This document shows, one piece after another, positions 16,922 to 25,597 of a DNA stretch of 64,000 nucleotides. Position numbers and translations under genes: made by a program. The stretch is taken from NCBI RefSeq assembly GCF_013283645.1, contig NZ_JABEKV010000006.1:165374-229373 (forward strand). The letters are read 5' to 3'. Numbering within the stretch: position 1 is the first letter of the stretch; each line of letters starts with the position of its first letter. Below the pieces are notes generated by a model. That model was given only the letters and a program-made list of their open reading frames with translations, ran no database searches and was not told where the DNA came from. Source of the stretch: Sinorhizobium psoraleae (GTDB taxonomy: Bacteria; Pseudomonadota; Alphaproteobacteria; Rhizobiales; Rhizobiaceae).

Positions 16922-17439
16922 CGATGTCTCCTGCCCTGCGGAAGTTCACTCTCGTGGTGCATGTCATCTCATCCGTCAGTTCGCTCGGTGCGGTGGCGTG
17001 CTTCCTTGCGCTGGGGCTCGTCAGCATCGGCAGCGCGGATGCCCAGACAGCAGGAAGCCTTTATGTGGCGATGGACGCCATTGCGCGGCTCGTCATACTT
17101 CCTATGGTTTTGACATCGCTCATCACAGGACTCGTCCAGGCACTCGGAACAGTCTGGGGCCTGCTCCGCCACTACTGGGTGCTTGCGAAATTCCTACTGA
17201 CGGTGCTGACCGCCGTCGTCCTGCTGCTGCAGTTGGACCTGATAGGCTATGTCGCGGCAGCGGCAGCGACGGGACTGGCGGAAGCCGATCTTCTCGGTCT
17301 GAGAAGGTCACTCGTGGTTCACGCCGCTGGCGGCACAGTCGTGCTGATCACGACGACGGCGCTTTCGATCTACAAGCCGCGCGGGCTGACACGCTACGGT
17401 TGGCGCAAACAGCAAAGACAACTCGCCAATCGACCTTAA
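16918..17439 (+). CDS. Four-helix membrane protein of the copper island (DUF2269-like)
   Basis: A 173-residue inner-membrane protein with about four helices. LVVHVISSVSSLGAVACFLA and VVHAAGGTVVLITTTALSIY place His residues in membrane segments, as in CopD/DUF2269-like proteins that may bind haem or copper. The tail is basic (YKPRGLTRYGWRKQQRQ). It is coupled to the small membrane protein upstream. Function is unknown; family assignment is tentative. Confidence 0.65.
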   Translation: MTMSPALRKFTLVVHVISSVSSLGAVACFLALGLVSIGSADAQTAGSLYVAMDAIARLVILPMVLTSLITGLVQALGTVWGLLRHYWVLAKFLLTVLTAVVLLLQLDLIGYVAAAAATGLAEADLLGLRRSLVVHAAGGTVVLITTTALSIYKPRGLTRYGWRKQQRQLANRP

Positions 17440-17454
17440 CTCCTAATACCTCGG

Positions 17455-18021
17455 CTACTCGGGCCGCACCCGAAATTGGGCATGGCAGGAGGTGCAGGTC
17501 TGAAGCATCAGATGAAACGCATGCTCCGCCGGCATTGACCTGACATCCCGATCCGGCTGCGCTTTCCTGGCAAGCGGTCCGCCCATCATCGCCTCTCCAG
17601 CTTGCATGCGCATCTGAGGGCTGAGAACATGCAAATTGCGCTCTGCCGCCGCCGCGAGCGCCGAAGCATAGACGGCAAGTTCGGCGGCCAGTTTGTCGAA
17701 CTTCTGCCGTTCGGCTCCGATATTGACGCTGGCCTTCGAACCGGATGCAGCGATAGACCCGTCGAATTGCGATGATAGCTTCTCTCCGGAATGAGACCCG
17801 ATTGTTTCAGCGGCGGCCTTGAACGCCTTCGCGTCGTATGGAGACGATCCCTTGAACATGGCGTCGATGGTCTTGGCTGCATTCGCCATCGCTTTCATGT
17901 CTTGCTGTCTTTGCTGCACGATGTCGCGCGGCTGAGACTCAGGTGTCGCCGCTGCGGGGATCGCCGCCACGGCCGCCCCTGCGAGGACGAGCCTGAACGT
18001 CATCGCCGCCTTTGGCCCCAT
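17455..18021 (-). CDS. Cytochrome c' family protein
   Basis: A 188-residue periplasmic protein: signal peptide ending near PAAAT, a four-helix-bundle-like body and the haem-binding motif CTSCHAQFR near residue 178, close to the C-terminus, the layout of cytochrome c'. These bind nitric oxide or act in redox protection. ATG 18021 is chosen for its GGAAGGGG ribosome binding site; ATG 18003 is the alternative. It is convergent with the membrane protein at 16918-17439, with a gap of only 15 bases. Confidence 0.85.
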   Translation of the reverse strand: MGPKAAMTFRLVLAGAAVAAIPAAATPESQPRDIVQQRQQDMKAMANAAKTIDAMFKGSSPYDAKAFKAAAETIGSHSGEKLSSQFDGSIAASGSKASVNIGAERQKFDKLAAELAVYASALAAAAERNLHVLSPQMRMQAGEAMMGGPLARKAQPDRDVRSMPAEHAFHLMLQTCTSCHAQFRVRPE

Positions 18022-18219
18022 TCAGCTATCCCCTTCCACTAATTAATCGAACCCCGCGATCGATCATGGTCAACGCGAGCGGCACTGCGCGGCCTCGCTT
18101 CAAGCGAGATGATGAGAGATCGGTGGCCGTTTTGGGGCGGTGTCTTGTTGCGATCGTCGGGCCAGGTCCTTCCTGGATGAGCGTCTCCAAGCCGCGATCA
18201 ACGCTCACCCTGTTATAGG

Positions 18220-18672
18220 CTAACCACCCAGCACCGACTGAGTCCCCAGCGTGGCTGCGGTGAGGACGAGATACCGTCCGGCCTTTGCGACCGTCACCAG
18301 CAGCAAGAAAGACCAGAGGGGCTCCCGCAACACCCCGGCAAGCACCGTGAGGGCGTCCCCGAACAGCGGCATCCAGGAGAGAAGCAGCGACCAGCGGCCA
18401 TAGCGCCGATACCATCCGCTAGCGTTGTTTAGGGAGGACGGCTTAACCGGGAACCAGGACCGGTCATGGAAACGGTCGATGAAACGGGCGAGAACCCAAT
18501 TGAAGACTGCGCCTAGTACGTTGCCGATAGTGGCAACAACAAGGAGCCATGCGGTCGAAAATTTGCCGGATACAAGGAGGCCAACAAGCAAGGGCTCAGA
18601 TTGGAATGGCAACACCGTCGCCGCGCCGAAGGCGACCAAGAACAATCCAAGATACGCAGCGAGGCTCGTCAT
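18220..18672 (-). CDS. YqaA family (SNARE-associated/DedA-like) membrane protein
   Basis: A 150-residue protein with about four helices. Family features are FGAATVLPFQSEPLLVGLLV, TIGNVLGAVFNWVLARF and WYRRYGRWSLLLSWMPLFGD, typical of YqaA. The role is probably in membrane lipid or ion homeostasis; substrate is unknown. It is divergent from the copper-inducible gene downstream of 18737, with the promoter region between them. Confidence 0.8.
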   Translation of the reverse strand: MTSLAAYLGLFLVAFGAATVLPFQSEPLLVGLLVSGKFSTAWLLVVATIGNVLGAVFNWVLARFIDRFHDRSWFPVKPSSLNNASGWYRRYGRWSLLLSWMPLFGDALTVLAGVLREPLWSFLLLVTVAKAGRYLVLTAATLGTQSVLGG

Positions 18673-18736
18673 CGGGTCTCATAAAGTGACAAGAACGATC
18701 GAGTCGTCGTCGTTCTGGTTTCGAAAACTTTCTCGC

Positions 18737-18767
18737 TTGACCTTACCATCGTTGGAACCAATACACT
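18737..18767 (+). promoter_or_regulatory. CueR/MerR-type promoter with 19-bp spacer
   Basis: ttgacc (18737-18742), 19-bp spacer with ttaccatcgttggaacc, and tacact (18762-18767). The -35 and dyad are nearly identical to 13588-13618. It should drive the His-rich protein and possibly the following efflux and oxidase genes. Confidence 0.7.
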
Positions 18768-18881
18768 TTCAATCAGCATCGCAAGACGATCAGCCGATTT
18801 GCTGCAGTGCCACATAATAGACGCGAATACGAACGACGATAGAAGCTGACAACTGAACGGGCCGATGGTAGTCCTCGGGGC

Positions 18882-19262
18882 ATGGGTATGGTTCGAATCA
18901 CATTGCAAAAGATGTTGGTTCTGCTCCGCTTGGCGATTGTCATGTCGCTGACGGTTTACTCATTGCCGACGGCGGCTGCGGCCATGCATGGCACTTGGTC
19001 CAATCCGGAAATCGCGCAGTCCGACAATCATCATCATGAGGTGGCGAGCGGCGGACATACAGACGGCGACCAGAAATCTTCCCCAGACGGTACGCAGAAG
19101 CTTGCGAAGACCGACTGCTGCAAGGGATTCTGCATCAGCATGGCGATTGTTGCGGAAACCGACCCTGTTGGTGGACCGCGGGTAGCCTCCATCCGCGAGT
19201 TCATCGACGACGCCCGGACCACGGGCGAGCTTCCGCTTCTGCACCGACCCCCGAACATCTGA
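18882..19262 (+). CDS. Exported His/Cys protein, predicted copper-responsive
   Basis: A 126-residue protein with a signal peptide ending near AAAAM, a His-rich segment (SDNHHHEVASGGHTDGD) and a Cys cluster (KTDCCKGFCISMAIV). The arrangement suits metal binding in the periplasm. It lies just after a promoter of CueR type and ahead of the efflux/oxidase genes. The family is not recognised beyond similarity in layout to small copper-island proteins. The start may be 18882 or 18888. Confidence 0.65.
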   Translation: MGMVRITLQKMLVLLRLAIVMSLTVYSLPTAAAAMHGTWSNPEIAQSDNHHHEVASGGHTDGDQKSSPDGTQKLAKTDCCKGFCISMAIVAETDPVGGPRVASIREFIDDARTTGELPLLHRPPNI

Positions 19263-19353
19263 ATAGGACACACCCGTTCTTCACACGGGTCTCAGGAGTG
19301 TTCGCGAGTAAGTTGCTCTCGAGCGCCACAGCAATTCCTATTCGGATAACACC

Positions 19354-19581
19354 ATGAAACTATCGTTCTTCGTGGCTGCCCTGCCGCTTTTCGCAAGCGG
19401 ATGCGCCGCCACATTGCCTCCCGATGTCATTGCTTCGGGCGATCTTGCCGCCTCCCAGGCAGGAGTCCGCCCCCTCAGATATACGAGCCCGGTCTCGGGC
19501 TACACCCACCGTGTCCCGGTCGATCCCAAACCGTGGCGCGACCAGAATGACGCGCAGTCTCCGGAAGGAGGCGCGTCATGA
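19354..19581 (+). CDS. Small lipoprotein of the copper operon
   Basis: A 75-residue protein with a lipobox (LFASGC, Cys at residue 17), so it is predicted to be lipid-anchored. The mature part contains RPLRYTSPVSGYTHRVPVDP and WRDQNDAQSPEGG, a pattern seen in short lipoproteins encoded just before TolC-like genes in copper loci. Its stop overlaps the next start (ATGA). Likely an accessory of the outer-membrane component; exact role unknown. Confidence 0.7.
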   Translation: MKLSFFVAALPLFASGCAATLPPDVIASGDLAASQAGVRPLRYTSPVSGYTHRVPVDPKPWRDQNDAQSPEGGAS

Positions 19582-21038
19582 TCAGAAACAACTTGAAACT
19601 GACTGCAGTGCTCGGCCTTCCGCTGATGCTCGGCGGCTGTGTCTCGACCCCCGAGTATGCGGCGAACAATGCTGGGTTCGCCTCTGTCGAGGCGAACATG
19701 GCCGAGGCCACCGGCAAGCAGACCGTCTGGGTGCAGAACCAGCAGCAAGCCCGCGCCGTCTCCGACCGGGTGAAGACGCTGATGGCGAAGAAGACCGTCG
19801 ACGTCGAAACCGCCGTGCAGGTGGCGCTGCTGAACAACAAGGGGCTGCAGGCCGCCTATGCCGATCTCGGCGACTCCGCCGCCGACGCCTGGCAGTCGAC
19901 ACTGTTCGTCAATCCGACCGTCGCCGTCGGGCTGACGGGCATCGGCACGCCAGGACTCGAAGCGTTCAAGACGGTCGAAGGCATGATCGCCAACAACATC
20001 CTGGCGCTCGCCACCCGTGAACGCGACATCGCCATCGCCGACACCCGCTTCCGTCAGGCGCAGTTGAACGCGGCACTGCGGACCCTGCAGCTTGCCGCGG
20101 ACACGCGTCGCGCCTGGATCAACGCCGTCGCCGCCTGGGAAACGGTCGGCCAGCTTAACCAGGCGCAGGCCGCGGCGGATGCGGCCTCCGAACTCGCCCA
20201 GAAGCTCGGCGAATCCGGAGCGATGGCGAAGGGGTCCCAAGCCCGCGAGCACGTCTTCTACGCGGAGCTGGCGGGACAGTCGGCAAAGGCCCGCCTGGAG
20301 GCGCGGCTCGCCAAGGAAGAGCTGACGCGGCTGATGGGGCTCTGGGGCTCTGGCATCGACTACCAGGTTCCGAACCGCTTGCCCTCCTTGCCGAAGGGTC
20401 TGATGAAGCGCGACCTGATCGAGGCGGAGGCGTTGCAGCGGCGCGTCGACCTGCAGATAGCGAAGCTCGACCTCGAGGCGACGGCCAAATCCTACAGGCT
20501 GACCGAAGCGACCCGCTACGTGACCGATCTCGAACTCTTGACCGGCTTCGAGACCGAACGGGAGAAGGAGGACGGCAATGTCGAAACCGAGACGACCGGC
20601 CAGGCCGAACTGGAGTTCGTCATCCCGATCTTCGACAGCGGCAAGGCCCGGATGCGCAAGGCGGAACTCGCCTATATGCGGTCGGCGAACCTGCTCGCCG
20701 AGAAGGCCGTCAACGTCCGCTCCGAGGCCCGCTCCGCCTACCAGGCGTACCGCGCCAACTACGACATCGCCCGGCACTACCGCAACAGCGTCGTGCCGCT
20801 GCGCACGAAAATCGAGGAGGAGTCCCTCCTCACCTACAATGCGATGATCACCAACACCTTCGAACTGCTCGCTGACAGCCGCGAGAAGGTCAATGCGAAC
20901 CTGCTTGCCGTCAACGCCAAGCGCGACTTCTGGCTGGCCGAGGCCAATCTCGCCCCCGCCATCTACGGCGGCGCGGGTGCGGACGCTGGCGGAACGGAAG
21001 TTGCGGCTGCCGCCGAAAGCGGCGGCGGCGGACACTGA
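19578..21038 (+). CDS. TolC family outer membrane efflux lipoprotein
   Basis: A 486-residue protein with a lipobox (MLGGCVST, Cys near 20) and two outer-membrane-efflux repeats, the first around AVQVALLNNKGLQAAYADLG and the second around ELEFVIPIFDSGKARMRKAE. It should form the trimeric outer-membrane duct of an efflux system. No RND pump or adaptor gene follows in this window, only oxidase and copper-binding genes, so its inner-membrane partner must be elsewhere or it works without one. The tail is Gly/Ala-rich. Confidence 0.85.
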   Translation: MIRNNLKLTAVLGLPLMLGGCVSTPEYAANNAGFASVEANMAEATGKQTVWVQNQQQARAVSDRVKTLMAKKTVDVETAVQVALLNNKGLQAAYADLGDSAADAWQSTLFVNPTVAVGLTGIGTPGLEAFKTVEGMIANNILALATRERDIAIADTRFRQAQLNAALRTLQLAADTRRAWINAVAAWETVGQLNQAQAAADAASELAQKLGESGAMAKGSQAREHVFYAELAGQSAKARLEARLAKEELTRLMGLWGSGIDYQVPNRLPSLPKGLMKRDLIEAEALQRRVDLQIAKLDLEATAKSYRLTEATRYVTDLELLTGFETEREKEDGNVETETTGQAELEFVIPIFDSGKARMRKAELAYMRSANLLAEKAVNVRSEARSAYQAYRANYDIARHYRNSVVPLRTKIEEESLLTYNAMITNTFELLADSREKVNANLLAVNAKRDFWLAEANLAPAIYGGAGADAGGTEVAAAAESGGGGH

Positions 21039-21053
21039 GGAAAGGAACAGACA

Positions 21054-22403
21054 ATGTTCAACAGAAGACAGTTACTCGGCGCGAGTGCCGCGCTGGTGTC
21101 GACCGCCGCCTGGGCGAAGACCTCCAACATGGGACTGCCGGAGGCCGCGGTGATGGAGACGGCGCAGACGCAGCCGCCGCTAAAGCCCACCTCCGGCCCC
21201 GACTACAACCCGGTCGTCACGCTCAATGGCTGGACGCTCCCCTACCGGATGAACAACGGCGTCAAGGAATTCCACCTCGTCGCCGAACCGGTCGAGCGCG
21301 AGATGGCCGAAGGCATGACCGCCTATCTGTGGGGCTATAACGGCCAGTCGCCGGGCCCGACCATCGAGGCGGTCGAAGGCGACCGGGTGCGCATCTTCGT
21401 CACCAACAAGCTGCCGGAGCACACGACCATCCATTGGCACGGCATGATCCTGCCGTCCGGCATGGACGGCGTCGGCGGCCTGACGCAGCCGCATATCCCG
21501 GTCGGCAAGACCTTCGTCTACGAGTTCGACCTCGTGAAGTCGGGCACCTTCATGTACCACCCGCATTCTGACGAGATGGTGCAGATGGCGATGGGCATGA
21601 TGGGCATGTTCATCATCCATCCCAAGAACCCGCAATTCATGCCGGTCGACCGCGACTTCGTCTTCCTGCTCAACGCCTACGACATCGATCCCGGCTCCTA
21701 TGTGCCGCGGATCATGGAGATGACCGATTTCAACATGTGGTGCTGGAACAGCCGCGTGTTTCCAGACATCAGCCCCCTCGTCGTCTCCAAGAACGACCGG
21801 GTGCGGGTGCGGGTCGGCAATCTGACGATGACCAACCATCCGATCCACATGCACGGCTACGACTTCGAGGTCACCTGCACCGACGGTGGCTGGGTGCGGC
21901 CGGAGGCCCGCTGGCCGGAGGTCAGCATCGACATCCCCGTCGGGGCGATGCGGGCATACGAGTTCGACGCCAAGTACGAGGGCGACTGGGCGATTCATTG
22001 CCACAAGTCGCACCACACGATGAACGCCATGGGGCACGACATCCCGACGTTTATCGGCGTCGACAAATCGAAGGTCGCCGAGAAGATCAAGAAGATCCAG
22101 CCGGAATACATGCCGATGGGCACCAAAGGCATGGCCGACATGGGCGAGATGGAGATGGAAATCCCCGAAAACACCATCCCGATGATGACCGGCTGGGGTC
22201 CGCACGGGCCTATCGAGATGGGCGGCATGTTCTCGGTCGTCAAGGTGCGCGAGGGCATCTCGGCGGGCGACTACGCCGATCCCGGCTGGTACGAAAATCC
22301 GCCCGGAACCCAGGCCTGGGAATGGACGGGCGAGCTTCCCGACTGGACCAAGGCCAAGGACGCCAAGACCCGGATCACGCCGACGCATTCAAACCACGGC
22401 TGA
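21054..22403 (+). CDS. Multicopper oxidase, copper resistance type
   Basis: A 449-residue periplasmic oxidase, probably oxidising Cu(I) to the less toxic Cu(II). The leader (NRRQLLGASAALVSTAAWA) has only a partial twin-arginine motif. Copper ligands are complete: H127-W-H129, H169-P-H171, H262-P-I-H265-M-H267 and H315-C316-H317 with H320/H321. A Met-rich stretch (about 353-379, MPMGTKGMADMGEMEME) resembles copper-binding inserts of CopA/CueO. At 449 residues it is shorter than three-domain oxidases. It follows the TolC-like gene by 15 bases. A broken relative lies at 11833-12327. Confidence 0.9.
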   Translation: MFNRRQLLGASAALVSTAAWAKTSNMGLPEAAVMETAQTQPPLKPTSGPDYNPVVTLNGWTLPYRMNNGVKEFHLVAEPVEREMAEGMTAYLWGYNGQSPGPTIEAVEGDRVRIFVTNKLPEHTTIHWHGMILPSGMDGVGGLTQPHIPVGKTFVYEFDLVKSGTFMYHPHSDEMVQMAMGMMGMFIIHPKNPQFMPVDRDFVFLLNAYDIDPGSYVPRIMEMTDFNMWCWNSRVFPDISPLVVSKNDRVRVRVGNLTMTNHPIHMHGYDFEVTCTDGGWVRPEARWPEVSIDIPVGAMRAYEFDAKYEGDWAIHCHKSHHTMNAMGHDIPTFIGVDKSKVAEKIKKIQPEYMPMGTKGMADMGEMEMEIPENTIPMMTGWGPHGPIEMGGMFSVVKVREGISAGDYADPGWYENPPGTQAWEWTGELPDWTKAKDAKTRITPTHSNHG

Positions 22404-22442
22404 TCCCGCATGCCGATGTTCAACCAACTCAAGGACCACACC

Positions 22443-22922
22443 ATGAAAGCTCGAATCTTTGGACTTCTCGTCGCCGCGCTCGCCACCCCGGCGCTCGCCG
22501 GTGGCAATCACGCAGGCGGCCACGGCGAGGCCGTGGCCGTCGGCGAACCCGGCAAAAGAGCCAACGCCACTCAGACGATCCAGGTCACAATGAAGGAGAC
22601 GGACGACGGCAAGATGATCTTCACCCCGTCGACCTTCAAGGTTCGCAAGGGGCAGACCGTCCGCTTCGCGATCAAGAACGCTGGCGAGCTCGACCACGAG
22701 TTCGTGCTCGACCAGGAGGACAAGATCATGGAGCACAAGGCGGTGATGGAGAAGTTCCCGGAGATGGAGCACGACGATCCGAACGCGATCCGACTCGCCG
22801 CCGGAGAGTCCGGCGAGATCATCTGGAAGTTCACGAACGACGGCACGTTCAAAATCGCCTGCCTCGTGCCCGGCCACTACGACGCGGGCATGCACGGCGA
22901 CGTCACCGTTGCCAAGAAGTGA
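22443..22922 (+). CDS. Cupredoxin domain periplasmic copper protein
   Basis: A 159-residue exported blue-copper-like protein. After the signal peptide (cleavage near ALAG) there is a His/Gly segment (GNHAGGHGEA), then the cupredoxin fold with predicted type 1 ligands H85 (ELDHEF), C140, H145 and M150 (ACLVPGHYDAGMHG). It may pass electrons or copper to the adjacent oxidase. The ATG at 22443 is chosen because the signal peptide begins there. It lies in the same transcript as its neighbours. Confidence 0.9.
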   Translation: MKARIFGLLVAALATPALAGGNHAGGHGEAVAVGEPGKRANATQTIQVTMKETDDGKMIFTPSTFKVRKGQTVRFAIKNAGELDHEFVLDQEDKIMEHKAVMEKFPEMEHDDPNAIRLAAGESGEIIWKFTNDGTFKIACLVPGHYDAGMHGDVTVAKK

Positions 22923-22941
22923 TCATCGATAGGAGTCCAAC

Positions 22942-23226
22942 ATGAAAAGCATCATCAAGCTCACGCTCGCCTCTGCGCTGGCCCTCGGAACAGCCTATGG
23001 CGCTCTCGCGCAGGAGTTCACAAAGGGCACCGTCAAGAAGGTCGACGCCAAGGCGAAGAAGGTCACGCTGATCCACGAGGAGCTGAAGAGCCTCGATATG
23101 CCCGCGATGACAATGGTGTTCCGCGTCCAGGACGACGCGATCCTGGAGAAGCTGAAGGAAGGTGCGAACGTTGAGTTCGTCGCCGAGCGCGTCAACGGCA
23201 AGCTGACCGTGACTGAGGTCAAGTAA
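22942..23226 (+). CDS. CusF-like periplasmic copper-binding protein
   Basis: A 94-residue protein with a signal peptide (cleavage near ALAQ) and a small OB-like barrel. The CusF copper site is visible as H45 and the block MPAMTM (M53, M56, M58); the tryptophan that caps copper in E. coli CusF is Met here. It probably delivers Cu(I) to an efflux system or stores it. It closes the copper operon, with AGGAG upstream of its start and a terminator after it. Confidence 0.85.
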   Translation: MKSIIKLTLASALALGTAYGALAQEFTKGTVKKVDAKAKKVTLIHEELKSLDMPAMTMVFRVQDDAILEKLKEGANVEFVAERVNGKLTVTEVK

Positions 23227-23235
23227 GGAAACAAG

Positions 23236-23264
23236 GGGACGCGGTCGGCAGTTGACCGCGTCCC
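23236..23264 (+). terminator. Terminator of the copper operon
   Basis: gggacgcggtc and gaccgcgtccc form a perfect 11-bp stem with a 7-base loop, ten bases after the CusF-like stop. No clear T run follows. Confidence 0.75.
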
Positions 23265-23320
23265 TCCCCTCGCTTCATCCGATAACTGGACAAGCATCTC
23301 CCTCCTCCACGCGGTAGGAC

Positions 23321-24673
23321 ATGACGTCTTCGCTTCACCCACAATGGGACTTCGCAAGGGAATTCCGCTCGATCATCTTGCGGTTCGTCGCCTTCGCGAT
23401 CCTGGTCGCCAACTTTCTACTCGGCGGCAATGAAGGGGCGGAAGGCACGCACTCTATGGTCGTCGTCGGCTATTTGGTCATCAGCGTCGCTTCTGTGGCG
23501 ACGGCGCGATACGTTCCTGGGTGCTCCTGGCTCAAGACGCTCTTCGTCGTACTCGATGCGCTGCTCGTCACCTTGATCCTTTACGCGCATATCCTTGCTG
23601 GCCCGGTCACCGCGAACCACAACCTGACTACCACCAGCCTGGTCGTCGCCTTTATCCTGCTCAACCACGCGGGACTCCAGCTCGAGCGCCGCCTCGTCCT
23701 CGTCTTTTCCGGCATCGTCCTCATCGCCTGGGTGGCCATGCTGGCGATCACGGCAGTCAGGCACCATACCGCGGACGCGATGTCGCTGCTCGCGTCCTTC
23801 TTCAATCAGGACCTCGGCCTGACGGTCAGCTTCGGCTTTACCGCCTTCGCCATCTACCTACTTGCGAGGGATCACGACCGGACGCGCAAGGAGGCCCTCA
23901 AGGCGGACCAGAGACGGCACAATCTCTCGCGGTTCTTCTCGCCGCTGATCGTCTCGGAGCTTCAGGAACGGGGCCAAGCTCTCGGGCTGGAGCGCCGCAA
24001 TGCGGCGATCATGTTCGTGGACCTGCGCGAGTTCACGAGTTTTGCTGAAACCGCCACTGCCCGCGAGCTGGCCTTCGTGCTGGCAGAGTATCGTCAACTC
24101 GTTTCCCAGACGATCTTCGACCATGGCGGGACGGTCGACAAATTCATCGGCGACGGGGTCATGGCCGTGTTCGGACAGCCACGGCCCACGGAAAACGATG
24201 CGGACCGGGCGCTCGCATGTGCGCTCGATCTGGTCGATGCACTGAACGACTGGAGGCATCACAGCGTCCGGAACGGTTATCCTGTTCTCGATGCTGCAAT
24301 TGGGCTGCACTATGGCACGGTGGTCGGCGGCGTTCTGGACAGCGGCTGCCACAGCGAGTTCACGGTCATCGGCGACGCGGTGAACGTGGCGCAACGGCTG
24401 GAGACCCTGGCTAAGACGCTAGACGCTCCGCTTGTGATCTCGTCCGAGCTGGTCGCACGGCTGCAAAGCCCGGTTCCGGCCGCCGCATGGGTACCCCTGA
24501 GGTCAGCAGCCCTGCAAGGGCGGCGGCTCCCTGTAGATGTCTGGTATCTGTGTCGGGAACCCGGTGCAGCGGGTACCAGCGATCAGAACTACGACACCGG
24601 AGTCCTGCAAACAGCTCTCCAGAGATCGTCCTTCCAGTCGGTCCCGCCATCGTTTGACGTTGAAATCGGATAA
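23321..24673 (+). CDS. Class III adenylate/guanylate cyclase, membrane-anchored
   Basis: A 450-residue protein with about six N-terminal membrane helices (20-185) and a C-terminal cyclase domain (about 225-415). Catalytic features are present: metal ligands D234 (FVDLREFTSF) and D278 (DKFIGDGVMAVFG), K274, and N355/R359 (GDAVNVAQRLE). It should make cAMP from ATP; the membrane part may sense a signal. It sits just after the copper operon but has its own upstream region. Rhizobia carry many such cyclases. Confidence 0.9.
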   Translation: MTSSLHPQWDFAREFRSIILRFVAFAILVANFLLGGNEGAEGTHSMVVVGYLVISVASVATARYVPGCSWLKTLFVVLDALLVTLILYAHILAGPVTANHNLTTTSLVVAFILLNHAGLQLERRLVLVFSGIVLIAWVAMLAITAVRHHTADAMSLLASFFNQDLGLTVSFGFTAFAIYLLARDHDRTRKEALKADQRRHNLSRFFSPLIVSELQERGQALGLERRNAAIMFVDLREFTSFAETATARELAFVLAEYRQLVSQTIFDHGGTVDKFIGDGVMAVFGQPRPTENDADRALACALDLVDALNDWRHHSVRNGYPVLDAAIGLHYGTVVGGVLDSGCHSEFTVIGDAVNVAQRLETLAKTLDAPLVISSELVARLQSPVPAAAWVPLRSAALQGRRLPVDVWYLCREPGAAGTSDQNYDTGVLQTALQRSSFQSVPPSFDVEIG

Positions 24674-24957
24674 TCGACGCCCCTCACCGCGACCGCTTCC
24701 GGCGGATTGCATCGGACCGATGCCTTGTGTTTGCCGGGGTCACTGTAAGCCGAGGCTCCGGCGGCGCCCGTTTGCGAGAGCGAGATGAACACATCAAAGT
24801 CGTACCGCACGCTTGCCGCAGCTTGGTTTCCGACGAGACTCAGGCTGACAACAGTGTGGTCGGGGAAGCGGGCCGTGTGAAAGATCACGGGTTCGGTAGC
24901 GGCCGCAGACGTTAGTAACGATGTTCCGATCATAAGGGCTGACAAAGCAGTACGCAT
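24589..24957 (-). CDS. Small exported hypothetical protein
   Basis: A 122-residue protein with a signal peptide (MRTALSALMIGTSLLTSAAA), two Cys (VRCNPP, WRAVCRTP) that may form a disulfide, and no recognised domain. A strong ribosome binding site (GGGAGGGG) lies just before the ATG. Its last 28 codons overlap the 3' end of the cyclase gene on the other strand. Likely real; function unknown. Confidence 0.6.
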   Translation of the reverse strand: MRTALSALMIGTSLLTSAAATEPVIFHTARFPDHTVVSLSLVGNQAAASVRYDFDVFISLSQTGAAGASAYSDPGKHKASVRCNPPEAVAVRGVDYPISTSNDGGTDWKDDLWRAVCRTPVS

Positions 24958-25597
24958 TCACCCCTCCCGTGGTTCATGCGACGTCCAACTATACCACGAC
25001 CACGCCCCGCCGCGTCGGTGAATTTGTTTAGTCGAGAAAACAGACGCTTAGGGTCCTGGAGGCAGCGCGAGAGAGTTATCGCTTATGCGTGGTTCGTGAG
25101 TTTAAGCTATAACTCGGCGTGCACTCGCAAAGCTGTGAGAAAGCGGTGTCTTGCCACCGGGCTAATTGCAGGGAAGCATCGCGACTTGCCCTTGGGGAAC
25201 TTCTCCAGATTTGCGCTGAAAATAGCCACCCAGAGCCCCTGTGCCGCAGGCGTTTGCGGGAGCAGTCATCAACAGCGAGCGGACTGATCCTGAACCTGCA
25301 GCCGGAACGCGGGACTGGGTACCTCTCCGATCATCAAGGGCCTTGTGCGGGGCTTGTCTATTCCCAATTTACATTGAGTGCAGTGGCCGTTTGATGCGTT
25401 TATCTTCGCGAACGATCAGGACGTTAGCTTCAGAATGACCGCTTCCGCGACGATGTCGACGTTCCGAACCCTGGTGAGTACTTCCGCTGTCCACCCGTCC
25501 GAGCCCTTTGAGGAGCTCAGTTCCTCAATTCAGAGAGCCGGACAAACTCAAGGAAGCGAGGATTTGCCGGGTGCGATCTCGAAAGGTTGCGGCTGCA
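24958..25597. other. Intergenic stretch, no gene recognised
   Basis: About 640 bases. Short open frames exist on both strands, but none has a family match, a good start or a start-site signal that I can support. It should hold the promoter of the small exported protein at its left edge. Confidence 0.4.
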
